The notes below the pieces were generated by a model. That model did no database searches, was not told where the DNA came from, and was given only the letters and a program-made list of their open reading frames with translations. 64,000 nt of DNA from Clostridium septicum (GTDB taxonomy: Bacteria > Bacillota > Clostridia > Clostridiales > Clostridiaceae): assembly GCF_003606265.1 (NCBI RefSeq), contig NZ_CP023671.1, positions 2,914,001-2,978,000 on the forward strand, in the 5' to 3' direction. Each line of letters opens with the position of its first letter. The stretch's first letter is position 1. Positions 1 to 9,268 of this stretch are shown here, one piece after another. A program made the position numbers and the translations under genes.

Positions 1-1188
1 AAGGTTGCAAATGAAATAGAAAATGAATTTGGTATTCCAATAGTAAATAAAAGAGTTTCAGTAACTCCAATTTCTATAATAGCAGGAGCTACAGATGAAG
101 AAAATTATGTGAAATTTGCAGAGACTTTAGATAAAGCAGCACATACATTAGGAATTGATTTTATTGGAGGTTTTTCAGCCCTTGTTCAAAAAGGTTATAC
201 GAAGAGTGATAGAATTTTAATTAAGTCTATTCCTGAAGCATTAGAAAAAACAACGAAAGTTTGTTCATCTGTAAATGTAGGATCAACAAGATGTGGAATA
301 AATATGGATGCAGTTAAAGAGATGGGTGAAATTATAAAAGAAACAGCAGATTTAACAAAGGATGCTAAGGGATTTGGTTGTGCAAAGCTTGTGGTATTCT
401 GTAATGCAGTTGAAGATAATCCATTTATGGCAGGTGCATTCCATGGAGTTGGAGAAGCAGATAGAATTATAAATGTTGGAGTAAGTGGACCAGGAGTAGT
501 ACAAAGAGCTCTAGAAAAAGTTAAAGGAGAATCTTTCGATGTTGTTTCTGAAACAATAAAAAAGACAGCATTTAAAATTACAAGAATGGGTCAATTAGTA
601 GCTAAAGAAGCCTCAAGTAGATTAGGAGTTCCATTTGGAATAGTAGATTTATCTTTAGCGCCTACACCAGCTGTTGGTGATTCAGTTGCTCATATATTGG
701 AAGAAATGGGATTAGAGGTAGTGGGAACACATGGAACAACAGCAGCATTAGCACTTTTAAATGATGCTGTTAAAAAAGGTGGAGTTATGGCATGTAGCCA
801 TGTTGGTGGATTAAGTGGAGCATTTATACCAGTATCAGAAGATGCAGGTATGATAGATGCAGTTCTTAATGGATCATTAAATTTAGAAAAGCTAGAAGCT
901 ATGACGGCTATATGTTCAGTAGGACTAGATATGATAGCAGTACCTGGAAATACTCCAGCAGAATCAATATCTGCAATGATAGCAGATGAATCAGCAATAG
1001 GAATGATAAATAATAAAACAACAGCAGTTAGAATAATACCAGCTCCTGGATGTAATGTAGGAGATATGGTTGAGTTTGGAGGACTTTTAGGAACAGCACC
1101 AGTAATGCCAGTAAATAAATATTCCTCTTCACTATTTATAAAAAGAGGTGGAAGAATACCTGCTCCGATACATTCATTTAAAAACTAA
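1..1188 (+). CDS. PFL/DUF711 (UPF0210) family protein, 5' partial
   Basis: The reading frame is open from base 1, so the gene starts upstream of the window; the GTG at 109 is internal. About 395 residues are visible. The sequence is rich in Gly, Ala and small hydrophobic residues and matches my recollection of the UPF0210/DUF711 'PFL family', whose members are about 450 aa and structurally related to glycyl radical enzymes but of unknown function. Visible segments include [19 protein letters not shown] near the middle and a GCNVGD motif close to the end. The C-terminus is intact and is followed at once by a strong terminator. In other firmicutes this family often follows a small ACT-domain gene; that side is outside the window. 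Confidence 0.8.
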   Translation, partial: KVANEIENEFGIPIVNKRVSVTPISIIAGATDEENYVKFAETLDKAAHTLGIDFIGGFSALVQKGYTKSDRILIKSIPEALEKTTKVCSSVNVGSTRCGINMDAVKEMGEIIKETADLTKDAKGFGCAKLVVFCNAVEDNPFMAGAFHGVGEADRIINVGVSGPGVVQRALEKVKGESFDVVSETIKKTAFKITRMGQLVAKEASSRLGVPFGIVDLSLAPTPAVGDSVAHILEEMGLEVVGTHGTTAALALLNDAVKKGGVMACSHVGGLSGAFIPVSEDAGMIDAVLNGSLNLEKLEAMTAICSVGLDMIAVPGNTPAESISAMIADESAIGMINNKTTAVRIIPAPGCNVGDMVEFGGLLGTAPVMPVNKYSSSLFIKRGGRIPAPIHSFKN

Positions 1189-1191
1189 ATA

Positions 1192-1222
1192 AAAAATCTC
1201 TAGATTTTCTAGAGATTTTTTT
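1192..1222. terminator. Bidirectional intrinsic terminator
   Basis: A perfect 12-bp inverted repeat (AAAAATCTCTAG / CTAGAGATTTTT) with a 5-nt loop lies between two convergent genes. It has an A-run on the left and a T-run on the right, so it can stop transcription from both sides. Confidence 0.9.
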
Positions 1223-1847
1223 ATTTTGCGGCAGAGATATAGTTTTTAACATTTTCTAATACTTCATCTTCTCCAACATAAACAAGAATATCATCATTTT
1301 GAATTTTAAAATATGGTCCTGGAGATAAGAATAAATCACCATTTCTTTTAACTGCAATTATAGTAGCTTTTGTGTTATGCCAAAAATTAAGTTCTCCTAT
1401 ACTTTTATTAACAGCTATACTACCTTCTTCTACAATGCTTTCAAATGGAATTATAGAACCAACATTACGTAATTGAGTTGCAAATTCTATTATAGAATTA
1501 AGGTTTTTTATTAATTTTGAATCTAAATCTTTTCTTTGCTTAATAAGATCAAAAGTTTCATTATTAAGAGTTGTAAAATCAGATTTAGTTTTAAACTTAT
1601 TTAAAAATTCTTTAGCATGACTTTTGTTATTTATTATTATTCCACTTTTTTCATTTACAGTAACTACATCCATATCTTTTAAAAGAGCAAGAGATCTTCT
1701 TATAGTTTCCGGAGAAACATTATATAAACTAACCAGCGTAGTTCTACCAGTTATTTTACTTCCTTCTACGAAATCATTATTTACGATTCTATGAGCAATA
1801 TCTACAGCTATTTTTATATAATTTGGGGTTTTAGTTTGTTTTGACAT
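1221..1847 (-). CDS. busR: BusR-like GntR/RCK_C transcription regulator
   Basis: An N-terminal GntR-type winged helix (about residues 10-75, with SPETIRRSLALLKDMDVV as recognition region) is followed by a coiled-coil linker and a C-terminal RCK_C (TrkA-C) domain (about 130-208, including SPGPYFKIQNDDILVYVGEDE). This architecture is that of BusR, a repressor of glycine-betaine uptake whose RCK_C domain binds cyclic di-AMP. The divergent neighbour is a BCCT betaine-type transporter, which supports the call. The ATG at 1847 is preferred over the GTG at 1859, because AAAGGAG overlaps the upstream codon. The length (208 aa) fits BusR (about 210 aa). c-di-AMP binding is inferred from the family. 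Confidence 0.8.
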   Translation of the reverse strand: MSKQTKTPNYIKIAVDIAHRIVNNDFVEGSKITGRTTLVSLYNVSPETIRRSLALLKDMDVVTVNEKSGIIINNKSHAKEFLNKFKTKSDFTTLNNETFDLIKQRKDLDSKLIKNLNSIIEFATQLRNVGSIIPFESIVEEGSIAVNKSIGELNFWHNTKATIIAVKRNGDLFLSPGPYFKIQNDDILVYVGEDEVLENVKNYISAAK

Positions 1848-2109
1848 TGTTAAATACACTCCTTTATATAAGAAAGTTTATCATCTTGTATAAGAAAAGT
1901 AAAATTTTTTTATTTTTTGGATAATTATATAAATAAATTATGTAGAATTCGATTATAATTTAAAAATTAACTATGTTGTATTAAAAATAAATGAAAATGT
2001 AAGTTATTTATTTTATTCTTAGGAAACCTTTTAAGAATGGGGCATGGACAAAAAAATTTACAGCTATAAAATGGCTTTGAGAACATTTTATTTTTATAAG
2101 AGGTTGCAC

Positions 2110-2210
2110 AACTGACAACTTATATGATACTATAAGTATAACAGTTCCTGTAAATAACAGGGATTTATTTTTAGTAGAACTGACAACTTTTAAAATAAAT
2201 AGATGTGTCA
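2110..2210. promoter_or_regulatory. Promoter/operator region of the BCCT gene
   Basis: The 12-mer AACTGACAACTT occurs twice, at 2110-2121 and 2178-2189. The first copy lies inside a large dyad: ACTTATA (2118-2124) pairs with TATAAGT (2131-2137), and AACTG (2110-2114) with CAGTT (2142-2146). The second copy is followed by TGTCA at 2206-2210, which mirrors its TGACA. CTGACA (2112-2117) could act as a -35 with a -10 near 2135-2141. BusR is known to read bipartite motifs, so these are candidate operators; the assignment is inference. The rest of 1860-2109 is AT-rich with no gene I can support. Confidence 0.5.
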
Positions 2211-2220
2211 AGGAGGAGTT

Positions 2221-3762
2221 ATGAGAAATACAAAAATAAGATTTTTTAATAAAAATAATATTATCTTTAAAAGTTTTATTATTTTTTCAACAATTATATT
2301 TGTTTGGGGAGCTTTATTTAAGAATAATTTTGAAAAAAATGTATCAGTAGTTTATTCAATGTTTATTGATAAATTTTCATGGGCATATTGTGGAATGATG
2401 TTAATATTTTTCTTAGTATGTTTATGGGCAGTTTTTAGTAGATTTAGTAAAGTTAAATTAGGAGATAATAATTCTAAACCAGAGTTTTCTAATATAAGTT
2501 GGTTTGCAATGTTGTTTAGTGCTGGAATGGGAATAGGATTAGTTTTCTGGGGAGTAGCAGAACCATTAACACATTACATTAACCCATTAGGTGTTGAAGG
2601 AGTCACAGAGGAAGCAAAAAAATTTGCTTTTTCAAAAGCTTTTCTTCATATAGGAGTATCTGCTTGGGCTTGTTATGCTGTATTAGCTTTAGCACTTGCT
2701 TATATACATTATAGAAGAAAGAAACCTTTATTAATTAGTAGTTTATTAATACCTTTAGTAGGAGAAGAGAAAGCAAAAGGAACTTTAGGGAAAATTGTTG
2801 ATATATTTACTGTATTTGCAACAATGGCAGGGATAATTACTTCACTTGGAATGGGAACATTACAAGTAACAAGTGGTTTAAATTATTTATTGGGAGTACC
2901 AGAAACAAATATTGTAAAGATAGTAATAATAACAGTAATAACTTTATTGTTTTTAATATCAGCTTGTACAGGCGTTAAAAAAGGGATAAAAATATTATCT
3001 AATGCAAATATAGCTTTAGCATTTCTATTATTTACAATGGCAATTATAGTTGGACCTAAAGGCGAACTTTTAAAAAATATAAGTTTAGGTTTACAAGGTT
3101 ATGGAGTTGATTTATTAACAACTAATAATAATATTTTTATAAGTGGACCTTGGTATGAAAAATGGACAATTTTTTATTGGGGATGGTGGATTGCTTGGGC
3201 ACCTTCTGTTGCTATATTTATAGCTAGAGTTTCAAAAGGAAGAACTATTAGGGAATTCATACTTGGAGTTTTATTTATTCCAGCAGGATTTTGCATGGCT
3301 TGGATGGCTGTATTTGGTAATTTAGGAGTAAACGCACCAATTGAAATAGGTAATGTTGCAATACAAAAAGTGGAAACATCTATGTTTATGATATTCCAGC
3401 AATATCCGCTAGGTAATTTAATGTCATTAATTGCAATAGCTTTATTGATAACTTTCTTTGTAACAAGTGCAGACTCAGCCACTTATGTTTTAGGAATGAT
3501 AACATGTAATGGAGATACTAAAGTTAAAAATATTAGGAAGATAATTTTAGGAGCAACATTATCATTATTAACAATTATACTTTTATTTGCAGGAGGATTA
3601 GAAATGATTCAAAATGCATCAATAATAGCAGCACTACCTTTTGGAATAATCATGTTAATATCCATATGTGGATTTATAAGAGAATTATATGTTTATGAGC
3701 CAAAGCTTGAATATACAAAATTAAATAGTAAAAGTTTTAGGGTAAAACCTTTAGAACGTTGA
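2221..3762 (+). CDS. BCCT family betaine/carnitine/choline transporter
   Basis: A 513-aa integral membrane protein with about 12 hydrophobic segments. BCCT hallmarks are GMGIGLVFWGVAEP near residue 101 and the aromatic substrate-binding stretch FYWGWWIAWAP near 317, followed by SKGRTIREF. The family takes up quaternary ammonium osmolytes (glycine betaine, carnitine, choline) with Na+ or H+ in the cytoplasmic membrane. The start is the ATG at 2221, behind AGGAGG at 2211-2216. The divergent BusR-type regulator suggests control by turgor and c-di-AMP. Substrate cannot be decided from sequence, although osmoprotectant uptake is the best guess. No terminator is evident before helD. Confidence 0.92.
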   Translation: MRNTKIRFFNKNNIIFKSFIIFSTIIFVWGALFKNNFEKNVSVVYSMFIDKFSWAYCGMMLIFFLVCLWAVFSRFSKVKLGDNNSKPEFSNISWFAMLFSAGMGIGLVFWGVAEPLTHYINPLGVEGVTEEAKKFAFSKAFLHIGVSAWACYAVLALALAYIHYRRKKPLLISSLLIPLVGEEKAKGTLGKIVDIFTVFATMAGIITSLGMGTLQVTSGLNYLLGVPETNIVKIVIITVITLLFLISACTGVKKGIKILSNANIALAFLLFTMAIIVGPKGELLKNISLGLQGYGVDLLTTNNNIFISGPWYEKWTIFYWGWWIAWAPSVAIFIARVSKGRTIREFILGVLFIPAGFCMAWMAVFGNLGVNAPIEIGNVAIQKVETSMFMIFQQYPLGNLMSLIAIALLITFFVTSADSATYVLGMITCNGDTKVKNIRKIILGATLSLLTIILLFAGGLEMIQNASIIAALPFGIIMLISICGFIRELYVYEPKLEYTKLNSKSFRVKPLER

Positions 3763-3821
3763 ATTTAATTTTTCATTATCCTATAATTAAAACATTAATC
3801 TAGTTTTATGAGGTAGTAATA

Positions 3822-6098
3822 ATGAATGAAAATTTAGAAATAGAAAAGAAAATACTTGAAGATAAAAGGAAAAAAATAGATCATGAGTTAGAAGAGAAAA
3901 GAAAAAATCAAAGCAATATAGGGGCAAAGCTTAAGGCATTAACTAAGGAAGCTAAAGGTTCATATAGCGAAGAGAAGGAAACTACAGAAAAAATATATGC
4001 GGTTTTAAAAAAAGATATAGAAAATTATGAGGAGGCTCTTAATACTCCGTATTTTGGACGTGTTGACTTTAGGGAATTAAGAGGAGAAGAGGAAAGTATA
4101 TATATAGGAAAACAGGGGATTAGCTCAACATTAGATGGAGAAGAAGTTGTAGTTGATTGGAGGGCACCAGTTTCAGATCTTTACTATAGTGGAACAGGGG
4201 GGGATGCGTATTATAAAGCCCCTTCAGGAATAATAGAGGGAAATTTATCTTTAAAAAGAAAGTTTTTATTTAAGGATAACGAAATAAAAGAAATATTCGA
4301 TGAAGGAATAAATGAAATAATAATAAATCAAGCAGAAGGAAGGGATTTAGTCGATGAATTTTTAAAAATAAACCTTGAAGAAAGTAGAGGTAAGAAATTA
4401 AAGGAAGTAGTGGCTACCATACAAAAAGAACAAAATGATATTATAAGGTGGCCTAAAAATCTTCCAATAATAGTTCAAGGATCAGCAGGATCAGGGAAGA
4501 CAACAATAGCCCTTCATAGATTAGCTTATTTATTATATAGATATGCAGATACAATTGAAGGTAAAGATATATTAGTATTAGCACCTAATAAGTTGTTTTT
4601 GGATTATATATCAGAAATACTACCAAACCTTGGAGTAGATCAAGTAAAGCAAACTACTTTTCAAGAGTTAGTTTGTAAAAGACTTAAGCTAAAGGGAAAA
4701 ATAAAAAATAAAGATGAAAAAATAAAAGAAATAATAGAAACTACAGATGAGAAAAGGTGTGAGTTAATTACAAAGTCATCTGAAATAAAAGGCACCTTGG
4801 ATTTTAAAAGTGCAATAGATAGATATATATCTTTATTAGAAAGTGATTCTGTAGATATTCAAGATGTAGTAGTAAAAGGATACGTTATTTTTACTAGAAG
4901 GGAAATTATAAGGTTATATTTAAAAGATTTAAAAACTTTTCCTATAAATAAAAGAAAAGATGAAATAAAAAGGTATTTAGGATTAAAATTAAAAGAAAAA
5001 ATAGAAAATCTTTGTATTCAAATTGATATTGAGTGGGAAGCTGAAATAAAAAGAATAAAAAAAGAAATGCCAGATTGTGAAGAAAGAAGAAGTAAACTTA
5101 TAAAAGTTTATGGAGAAAGAGATGAAATTAAAAACTATATAAAATCAAATACAAAAAGCGAGATGAATGATTATTTTAAAGAGTGGAGAGGAATAACCTC
5201 AAAGGATATTTATTTAAATTTATTTAGAGATAAAGAGCTTTTTGAAATAGCAACACTAGGAAAAGTTCCTGATGAAGTATTTGAATTTATGAAAGAAGAG
5301 GTATTAGAACATGCTGAAAACGGAATTATTGATGAAGATGATTTAGCACCTCTTCTACATATTAATTTGCTTTTAGAAGGAGTTACTGAAAAGGAAAAAT
5401 TTAAGCATATAGTTGTAGATGAAGCTCAAGATTATAATCCATTTCAAATATATTTAATTAATAAATTATCAAAAGGAAATTCATTAACTTTAGTGGGGGA
5501 TTTAGCTCAAGGTATTTACTATTATAAAGGTGTTAAAACATGGGAAGACATAACTAATGGTGTTTTTAATGGAAAGGCAACTTATATTCAATTAACTCAA
5601 AGTTATAGATCAACAGTTGAAATAATTGAGTTTGCAAACGGAGCTTTAGAGGCGCAAAAACTTGGATTAAAGTCTGCAAAACCAGTACTTAGACATGGAA
5701 AAGAGCCAAGTATTATAAAATGCAATGAAAATTGTGAAATTGTAGATAATATAAATAGAATAATAAGTGAAATTAAAGATGAAGGAAAAAGTAGCATTGC
5801 TATCATAACTAAAAGTTTAGAAGAGGGTAAAGCATTAGAAAAAATGCTTAAAAAGAAAATTAAAGAAAAAATTTCATTAGTAAAGGGTACGGAAAAAAAA
5901 TCACCTGGGGATATATCAATTATACCAGCTTATTTAACTAAAGGATTAGAGTTTGATGCTACAATAATATATGATCCAAGCAAAGGGAAGTACTCAAATA
6001 GACTTTTAGATCAAAGATTATTGTATGTTTCTTTAACTAGAGCTTTGCATAGTGAATATATCATAGAAATTAGTGAAAAAACAAATATGATAAAATAA
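3822..6098 (+). CDS. helD: HelD, UvrD/Rep-like helicase that recycles RNA polymerase
   Basis: 758 aa. The N-terminus (about 1-90) is a charged helical arm of the type HelD inserts into the RNA polymerase secondary channel. A superfamily 1 helicase core follows: Walker A GSAGSGKTT near 220, Walker B DEAQDYNPFQ near 533, motif III VGDLAQGIYYY, motif IV QSYRST near 592, motif V PAYLTKGLEFD and motif VI YVSLTRA near 735. HelD is known to release stalled RNA polymerase from DNA and to bind core enzyme in firmicutes. Length and organisation are normal. RBS GAGGTAG precedes the ATG. It is a single gene with no visible partner in the neighbourhood. Confidence 0.9.
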   Translation: MNENLEIEKKILEDKRKKIDHELEEKRKNQSNIGAKLKALTKEAKGSYSEEKETTEKIYAVLKKDIENYEEALNTPYFGRVDFRELRGEEESIYIGKQGISSTLDGEEVVVDWRAPVSDLYYSGTGGDAYYKAPSGIIEGNLSLKRKFLFKDNEIKEIFDEGINEIIINQAEGRDLVDEFLKINLEESRGKKLKEVVATIQKEQNDIIRWPKNLPIIVQGSAGSGKTTIALHRLAYLLYRYADTIEGKDILVLAPNKLFLDYISEILPNLGVDQVKQTTFQELVCKRLKLKGKIKNKDEKIKEIIETTDEKRCELITKSSEIKGTLDFKSAIDRYISLLESDSVDIQDVVVKGYVIFTRREIIRLYLKDLKTFPINKRKDEIKRYLGLKLKEKIENLCIQIDIEWEAEIKRIKKEMPDCEERRSKLIKVYGERDEIKNYIKSNTKSEMNDYFKEWRGITSKDIYLNLFRDKELFEIATLGKVPDEVFEFMKEEVLEHAENGIIDEDDLAPLLHINLLLEGVTEKEKFKHIVVDEAQDYNPFQIYLINKLSKGNSLTLVGDLAQGIYYYKGVKTWEDITNGVFNGKATYIQLTQSYRSTVEIIEFANGALEAQKLGLKSAKPVLRHGKEPSIIKCNENCEIVDNINRIISEIKDEGKSSIAIITKSLEEGKALEKMLKKKIKEKISLVKGTEKKSPGDISIIPAYLTKGLEFDATIIYDPSKGKYSNRLLDQRLLYVSLTRALHSEYIIEISEKTNMIK

Positions 6099-6294
6099 TA
6101 ACAATCATTGAATAATAATTGTTAATTTAGAGGAAAATAGAGAAATATAGGAATAAATACTGTAAATAGCTTATTGTGATTTTGTTATAAATAAATTAAT
6201 ATGTTAAAATTATGAATTGGAAGTATGTATAATAAATATTAAGTTATATTAAAGTTGTATAAATTGCACTAAGCTTATTTGGGAGGTATTTTAG

Positions 6295-7467
6295 ATGTCA
6301 GCAGAGTTGTTAAAAAACAATATATATTGGGTAGGGGTAAAAGATCCAAATTTAAAAATATTTGATATAATTATGGAAACTAAAAAAGGAACTACGTATA
6401 ATTCGTATTTAATAAATGATGAAAAAATAGCAGTTGTAGATACTGTGAAAAATGGATATTATGATGAATTTAAAAAAAATTTAACTGAAGTTATAGGTGA
6501 TAAAAAGGTAGATTACGTAATAGTTCACCATACTGAATTAGACCATAGTGGTTCTTTAATTAAATTAATAGAAGATTATCCAGAAATTAAAGTTGTAGCG
6601 TCAAAGGCTGCATTAAATTATCTTAAAAATATTTTAAATATAGAATTTAATGCAATAGAAGCTAAAGAAGATTTAGTATTGGGAAAAACTACACTTAAAT
6701 TTATAATGGCTCCAAATCTTCATTGGCCAGACACAATGTTTACTTATATAGAAGATGAAAAGTTTATTTTTACATGTGATTTTACAGGATGTCATTATAG
6801 TCCTATTGCCAAAATGTGTGATAGCTTTGGTGATGATTATTTTGAAGAAATGAAGTATTATTTTGATTGTATAATGGGACCATTTAAAAGATTTGTAAAT
6901 ATGGGGTTAGATAAAATAAAAGATTTAGAAATAGAAATCATAGCTCCAAGTCATGGTCCAGTTCATATAAGCAACATAGATAAAATTTTAAATTTATATA
7001 GAGAATGGGCTAAAGAAGTTCCAGTAGATAATAAAAAAGTAGAAATATTTTATATATCAGCTTATGGAAATACAGAAGCAATGGCTAATTTTATGAAAGA
7101 AAAGTTAGAAGAAAAAGGATTCAAAGCAGATGTAACTGAAATAACATCAATTCCTTTAGAAGAATGTGCGGCTAAAATAGAAAGAGCAAAGGGATTTATG
7201 GTGGGATCTCCAACTATAAATCAAGATGCTGTTAAGCCTTCTTGGGATTTACTTTCAGTGGTTAGTCCAGTTGTAAATAGAGGAAAGGCAGCATTAGCAT
7301 TTGGTTCATATGGATGGAGTGGAGAAGGCGTAAAAATGCTTACTTCAAGACTAAAAGAATTAAAGCTTAAGACAGTGGATCCAGGTTTATCATTCTGTTT
7401 TGTACCATCTAAAGAAGAATATAAAAAGGCGGAAGAAGCAGTAAATAGTTTTATAGAACTAATGTAG
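6295..7467 (+). CDS. fprA: FprA-type flavodiiron protein (O2/NO reductase)
   Basis: 390 aa, class A flavodiiron protein. The N-terminal metallo-beta-lactamase-like domain carries the diiron ligands H-x-E-x-D-H (HHTELDHSG, about 78-86), a His in NLHWPD, an Asp in [10 protein letters not shown] and a His in APSHGPVH. From about residue 250 a flavodoxin domain begins with the FMN-phosphate loop [12 protein letters not shown]. In clostridia these cytoplasmic enzymes reduce O2 to water with electrons from rubredoxin, protecting the anaerobe. RBS GGGAGG precedes the ATG. It is monocistronic, with its own terminator. Reduction of O2 rather than NO is inferred. Confidence 0.92.
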   Translation: MSAELLKNNIYWVGVKDPNLKIFDIIMETKKGTTYNSYLINDEKIAVVDTVKNGYYDEFKKNLTEVIGDKKVDYVIVHHTELDHSGSLIKLIEDYPEIKVVASKAALNYLKNILNIEFNAIEAKEDLVLGKTTLKFIMAPNLHWPDTMFTYIEDEKFIFTCDFTGCHYSPIAKMCDSFGDDYFEEMKYYFDCIMGPFKRFVNMGLDKIKDLEIEIIAPSHGPVHISNIDKILNLYREWAKEVPVDNKKVEIFYISAYGNTEAMANFMKEKLEEKGFKADVTEITSIPLEECAAKIERAKGFMVGSPTINQDAVKPSWDLLSVVSPVVNRGKAALAFGSYGWSGEGVKMLTSRLKELKLKTVDPGLSFCFVPSKEEYKKAEEAVNSFIELM

Positions 7468-7481
7468 AAAGTTAAAATATA

Positions 7482-7545
7482 AAAACTTAAAATGGTTTAA
7501 AAGTTTCAAGAAATCTCTTTTAAGCCATTTTAAGTTTTTTTTTGC
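7482..7545 (+). terminator. Intrinsic terminator after fprA
   Basis: The repeat AAAACTTAAAATGG / CCATTTTAAGTTTT, with extra pairing TTTAAAAG / CTTTTAA, forms a long stem followed by a run of Ts. Confidence 0.9.
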
Positions 7546-7674
7546 TTTAAAATTAGTATTAGTTTTTATATTTAGGATAAAATAAAAAAGTTAAATAAAT
7601 TTATGTATTTATGTAACAAAAATGATATAATATAGTTTTGTAATAATTAATTATAGAATATAAAGGAGAAAATG

Positions 7675-8637
7675 ATGAATTACATTATATTGATAATTGG
7701 GTTTGTTTTGTTAATTAAAGGAGCTGATATTTTTGTAGATGGTGCAGCTACAATAGCTAAGAAGTTAGGAATACCAGCAGTTATAGTTGGACTAACTATA
7801 GTTTCCTTAGGAACTAGTGCTCCAGAATTAGCAATTAGTCTAATTTCATCTATACAAGGAAATAATGGAATAACAATAGGTAATGTTTTAGGGTCTAATA
7901 TTTTTAATACTTTAATGGTTCTTGGAGTAACGGCAATAATAATGCCTATATTAATAAAGAAAACAACAATAATAAAAGACTACATAATTAATGTTTTGAT
8001 ATCTATATTATTACTAATTTTAACCTTTGCTCCTACTTTATTTAGTGGAGAAGCTATAATAACAAGACTTGATGGAATTATATTTTTAATAGTATGTATA
8101 GCATATATAATTTATCTTATTATTTCAGCTAAAAGAACAAATAAAAATAATGAGGATAAAGAAGAAGGAAAAAATATAAATGTAATTTCATGCATATTAA
8201 AAGTAATTATTGGAGTAGCTGGAGTTATAATAGGTGGTAAATTAGTAGTAGATGCTGCTACTAATATAGCATACTCTTTTGGGATGAGCGAGAAATTAGT
8301 AGGATTAACTATAGTTGCAGTTGGAACATCACTTCCAGAATTAGTAACCTCTATGGTAGCAGCTATTAAAGGTGAAAATGATATAGCTATAGGAAATGTA
8401 CTTGGTTCTAATATATTTAATATATTATTAATACTAGGTATGTCAGCTATAATTAATCCTATTCCAGTAGCAATTAATTTAAGTATAGATATGATATTTT
8501 TAATTATTATAAGTATTATATTAGGTATATTCATGTTTTATGGAAAAGATAAGGAAACTAAATTAAGCAAATTTGAAGGTATAATTTTAGTCACCATGTA
8601 TATAGGTTATGTAATATACATAGTTATGAGAAATTAG
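7675..8637 (+). CDS. Ca2+/Na+ (CaCA family) antiporter, YrbG-like
   Basis: About 320 aa, with ten predicted transmembrane helices in two homologous halves. Each half has the CaCA alpha-repeat signature: GTSAPELAISLISS with GNVLGSNIFN in the first, GTSLPELVTSMVAA with GNVLGSNIFN in the second. The acidic residues in these repeats bind Ca2+ and Na+. Two adjacent ATG codons (7672, 7675) follow AAAGGAG; the second has better spacing. The protein probably exports Ca2+ in exchange for Na+ or H+. The ion preference is inferred from the family. The loop between halves is short and charged (KRTNKNNEDKEEGK). Confidence 0.88.
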   Translation: MNYIILIIGFVLLIKGADIFVDGAATIAKKLGIPAVIVGLTIVSLGTSAPELAISLISSIQGNNGITIGNVLGSNIFNTLMVLGVTAIIMPILIKKTTIIKDYIINVLISILLLILTFAPTLFSGEAIITRLDGIIFLIVCIAYIIYLIISAKRTNKNNEDKEEGKNINVISCILKVIIGVAGVIIGGKLVVDAATNIAYSFGMSEKLVGLTIVAVGTSLPELVTSMVAAIKGENDIAIGNVLGSNIFNILLILGMSAIINPIPVAINLSIDMIFLIIISIILGIFMFYGKDKETKLSKFEGIILVTMYIGYVIYIVMRN

Positions 8638-8703
8638 TTTGGAAGTATATTTCAATATATCAATTCTTTATATAGAATTATTATTTAATAATTACAGATA
8701 ATA

Positions 8704-8734
8704 TTAGTATCAAATAAAAAGGAAGTGATACTAA
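8704..8734 (+). promoter_or_regulatory. 9-bp perfect inverted repeat around the ribosome binding site
   Basis: TTAGTATCA (8704-8712) and TGATACTAA (8726-8734) are perfect complements separated by 13 nt. The spacer contains AAGGAAG, the ribosome binding site of the small Cys/His-rich gene, and the last base of the repeat is the A of its ATG. It could be an operator or an RNA hairpin that presents or hides the RBS. Confidence 0.55.
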
Positions 8735-8868
8735 TGAGTAAAGAATGTTGCTGTGGACACAATAATAAAAATAATAAAAAGCATAATCATGAAGTAGATC
8801 ATGTTTGTGGAGACCATTGTTGCGGAAAAGAAAAAAAGACTGCAACAAATAATCAATGGGGAAAATAA
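8734..8868 (+). CDS. 44-aa Cys/His-rich putative metal-binding peptide
   Basis: A short ORF reading MSKECCCGHNNKNN at the start, with a CGDHCCGKEKK stretch near residue 25 and ending in NNQWGK. It contains six Cys and five His in 44 residues, in CCCGH and CGDHCCG clusters, which suggests metal (Zn, Cu or Ni) binding. AAGGAAG lies about 9 nt upstream of the ATG, and a strong terminator follows the stop, so it looks like a complete transcription unit. I do not recognise the family. It may be a metal-storage or chaperone peptide, but there is no functional evidence. Confidence 0.65.
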   Translation: MSKECCCGHNNKNNKKHNHEVDHVCGDHCCGKEKKTATNNQWGK

Positions 8869-8875
8869 ATTTAAT

Positions 8876-8912
8876 AAAAAGAAGTTTCTTTTTATAGAAA
8901 CTTCTTTTTAAT
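8876..8912 (+). terminator. Intrinsic terminator after the Cys/His-rich gene
   Basis: AAAAAGAAGTTTCT / AGAAACTTCTTTTT with a short loop and a T-rich 3' side. Confidence 0.9.
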
Positions 8913-9035
8913 TTAAAATTATCTTAAATAATAGTAAATAAATTAAATATTTAACAAAATATTCTTTATTTTTTAATATTAGATATTGATTAAATAATAA
9001 AAATAATAAAAATATAAAAATATCCAATACATAAT

Positions 9036-9064
9036 TTGACAAAATGAAAAAAAAGAATTATTAT
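9036..9064 (+). promoter_or_regulatory. Consensus sigma-A promoter of an unassigned small RNA
   Basis: TTGACA (9036-9041) and TATTAT (9059-9064) are separated by exactly 17 bp. No ORF of useful size starts downstream, so the promoter appears to serve the non-coding transcript that follows. Confidence 0.8.
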
Positions 9065-9070
9065 AGAAAT

Positions 9071-9187
9071 ATAACATGTCACGGATGTTATATTAGGGGG
9101 AAAGATATCACTGCACACAATCTTCAGATCCCCCAAGAGGATTTATAGAATAAAAAAAGTTATATTAATTAATATAACTTTTTTTAT
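9071..9187 (+). ncRNA. Unassigned structured small RNA, about 115 nt
   Basis: The predicted transcript starts about 7 nt after the -10 box and contains three hairpins. The first is ATAACAT / ATGTTAT with a 7-nt loop (9071-9091). The second has GGGGGA / TCCCCC closing an inner AAGAT / ATCTT helix (9096-9134). The last is a terminator, AAAAAGTTATATT / AATATAACTTTTT (about 9153-9187). Only tiny ORFs occur inside. It does not look like SRP, RNase P, tmRNA or 6S RNA, and I could not fit a riboswitch class I know. It ends about 80 bp before the next small gene and has its own terminator, so it is more likely a trans-acting RNA than a leader. Confidence 0.6.
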
Positions 9188-9268
9188 TTTATAAAAGTTA
9201 TTTGATAACTATTTTATTCTTAAGGTCATATTATATATTAGAATATTCCTTAAAGGAAGAATGGTAAT

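Noticed and set aside
2008..2211. Small minus-strand ORF in the busR-BCCT intergenic region
   Set aside because: No RBS and it covers the promoter and operator repeats of the BCCT gene.
8112..8534. 140-codon open frame on the minus strand
   Set aside because: Antisense of the CaCA antiporter; composition and lack of RBS show it is a shadow.
9071..9187. Guanidine-II (mini-ykkC) riboswitch
   Set aside because: One ACGG-containing loop occurs, but the required second ACGR hairpin is absent and the transcript has its own terminator with no downstream transporter.
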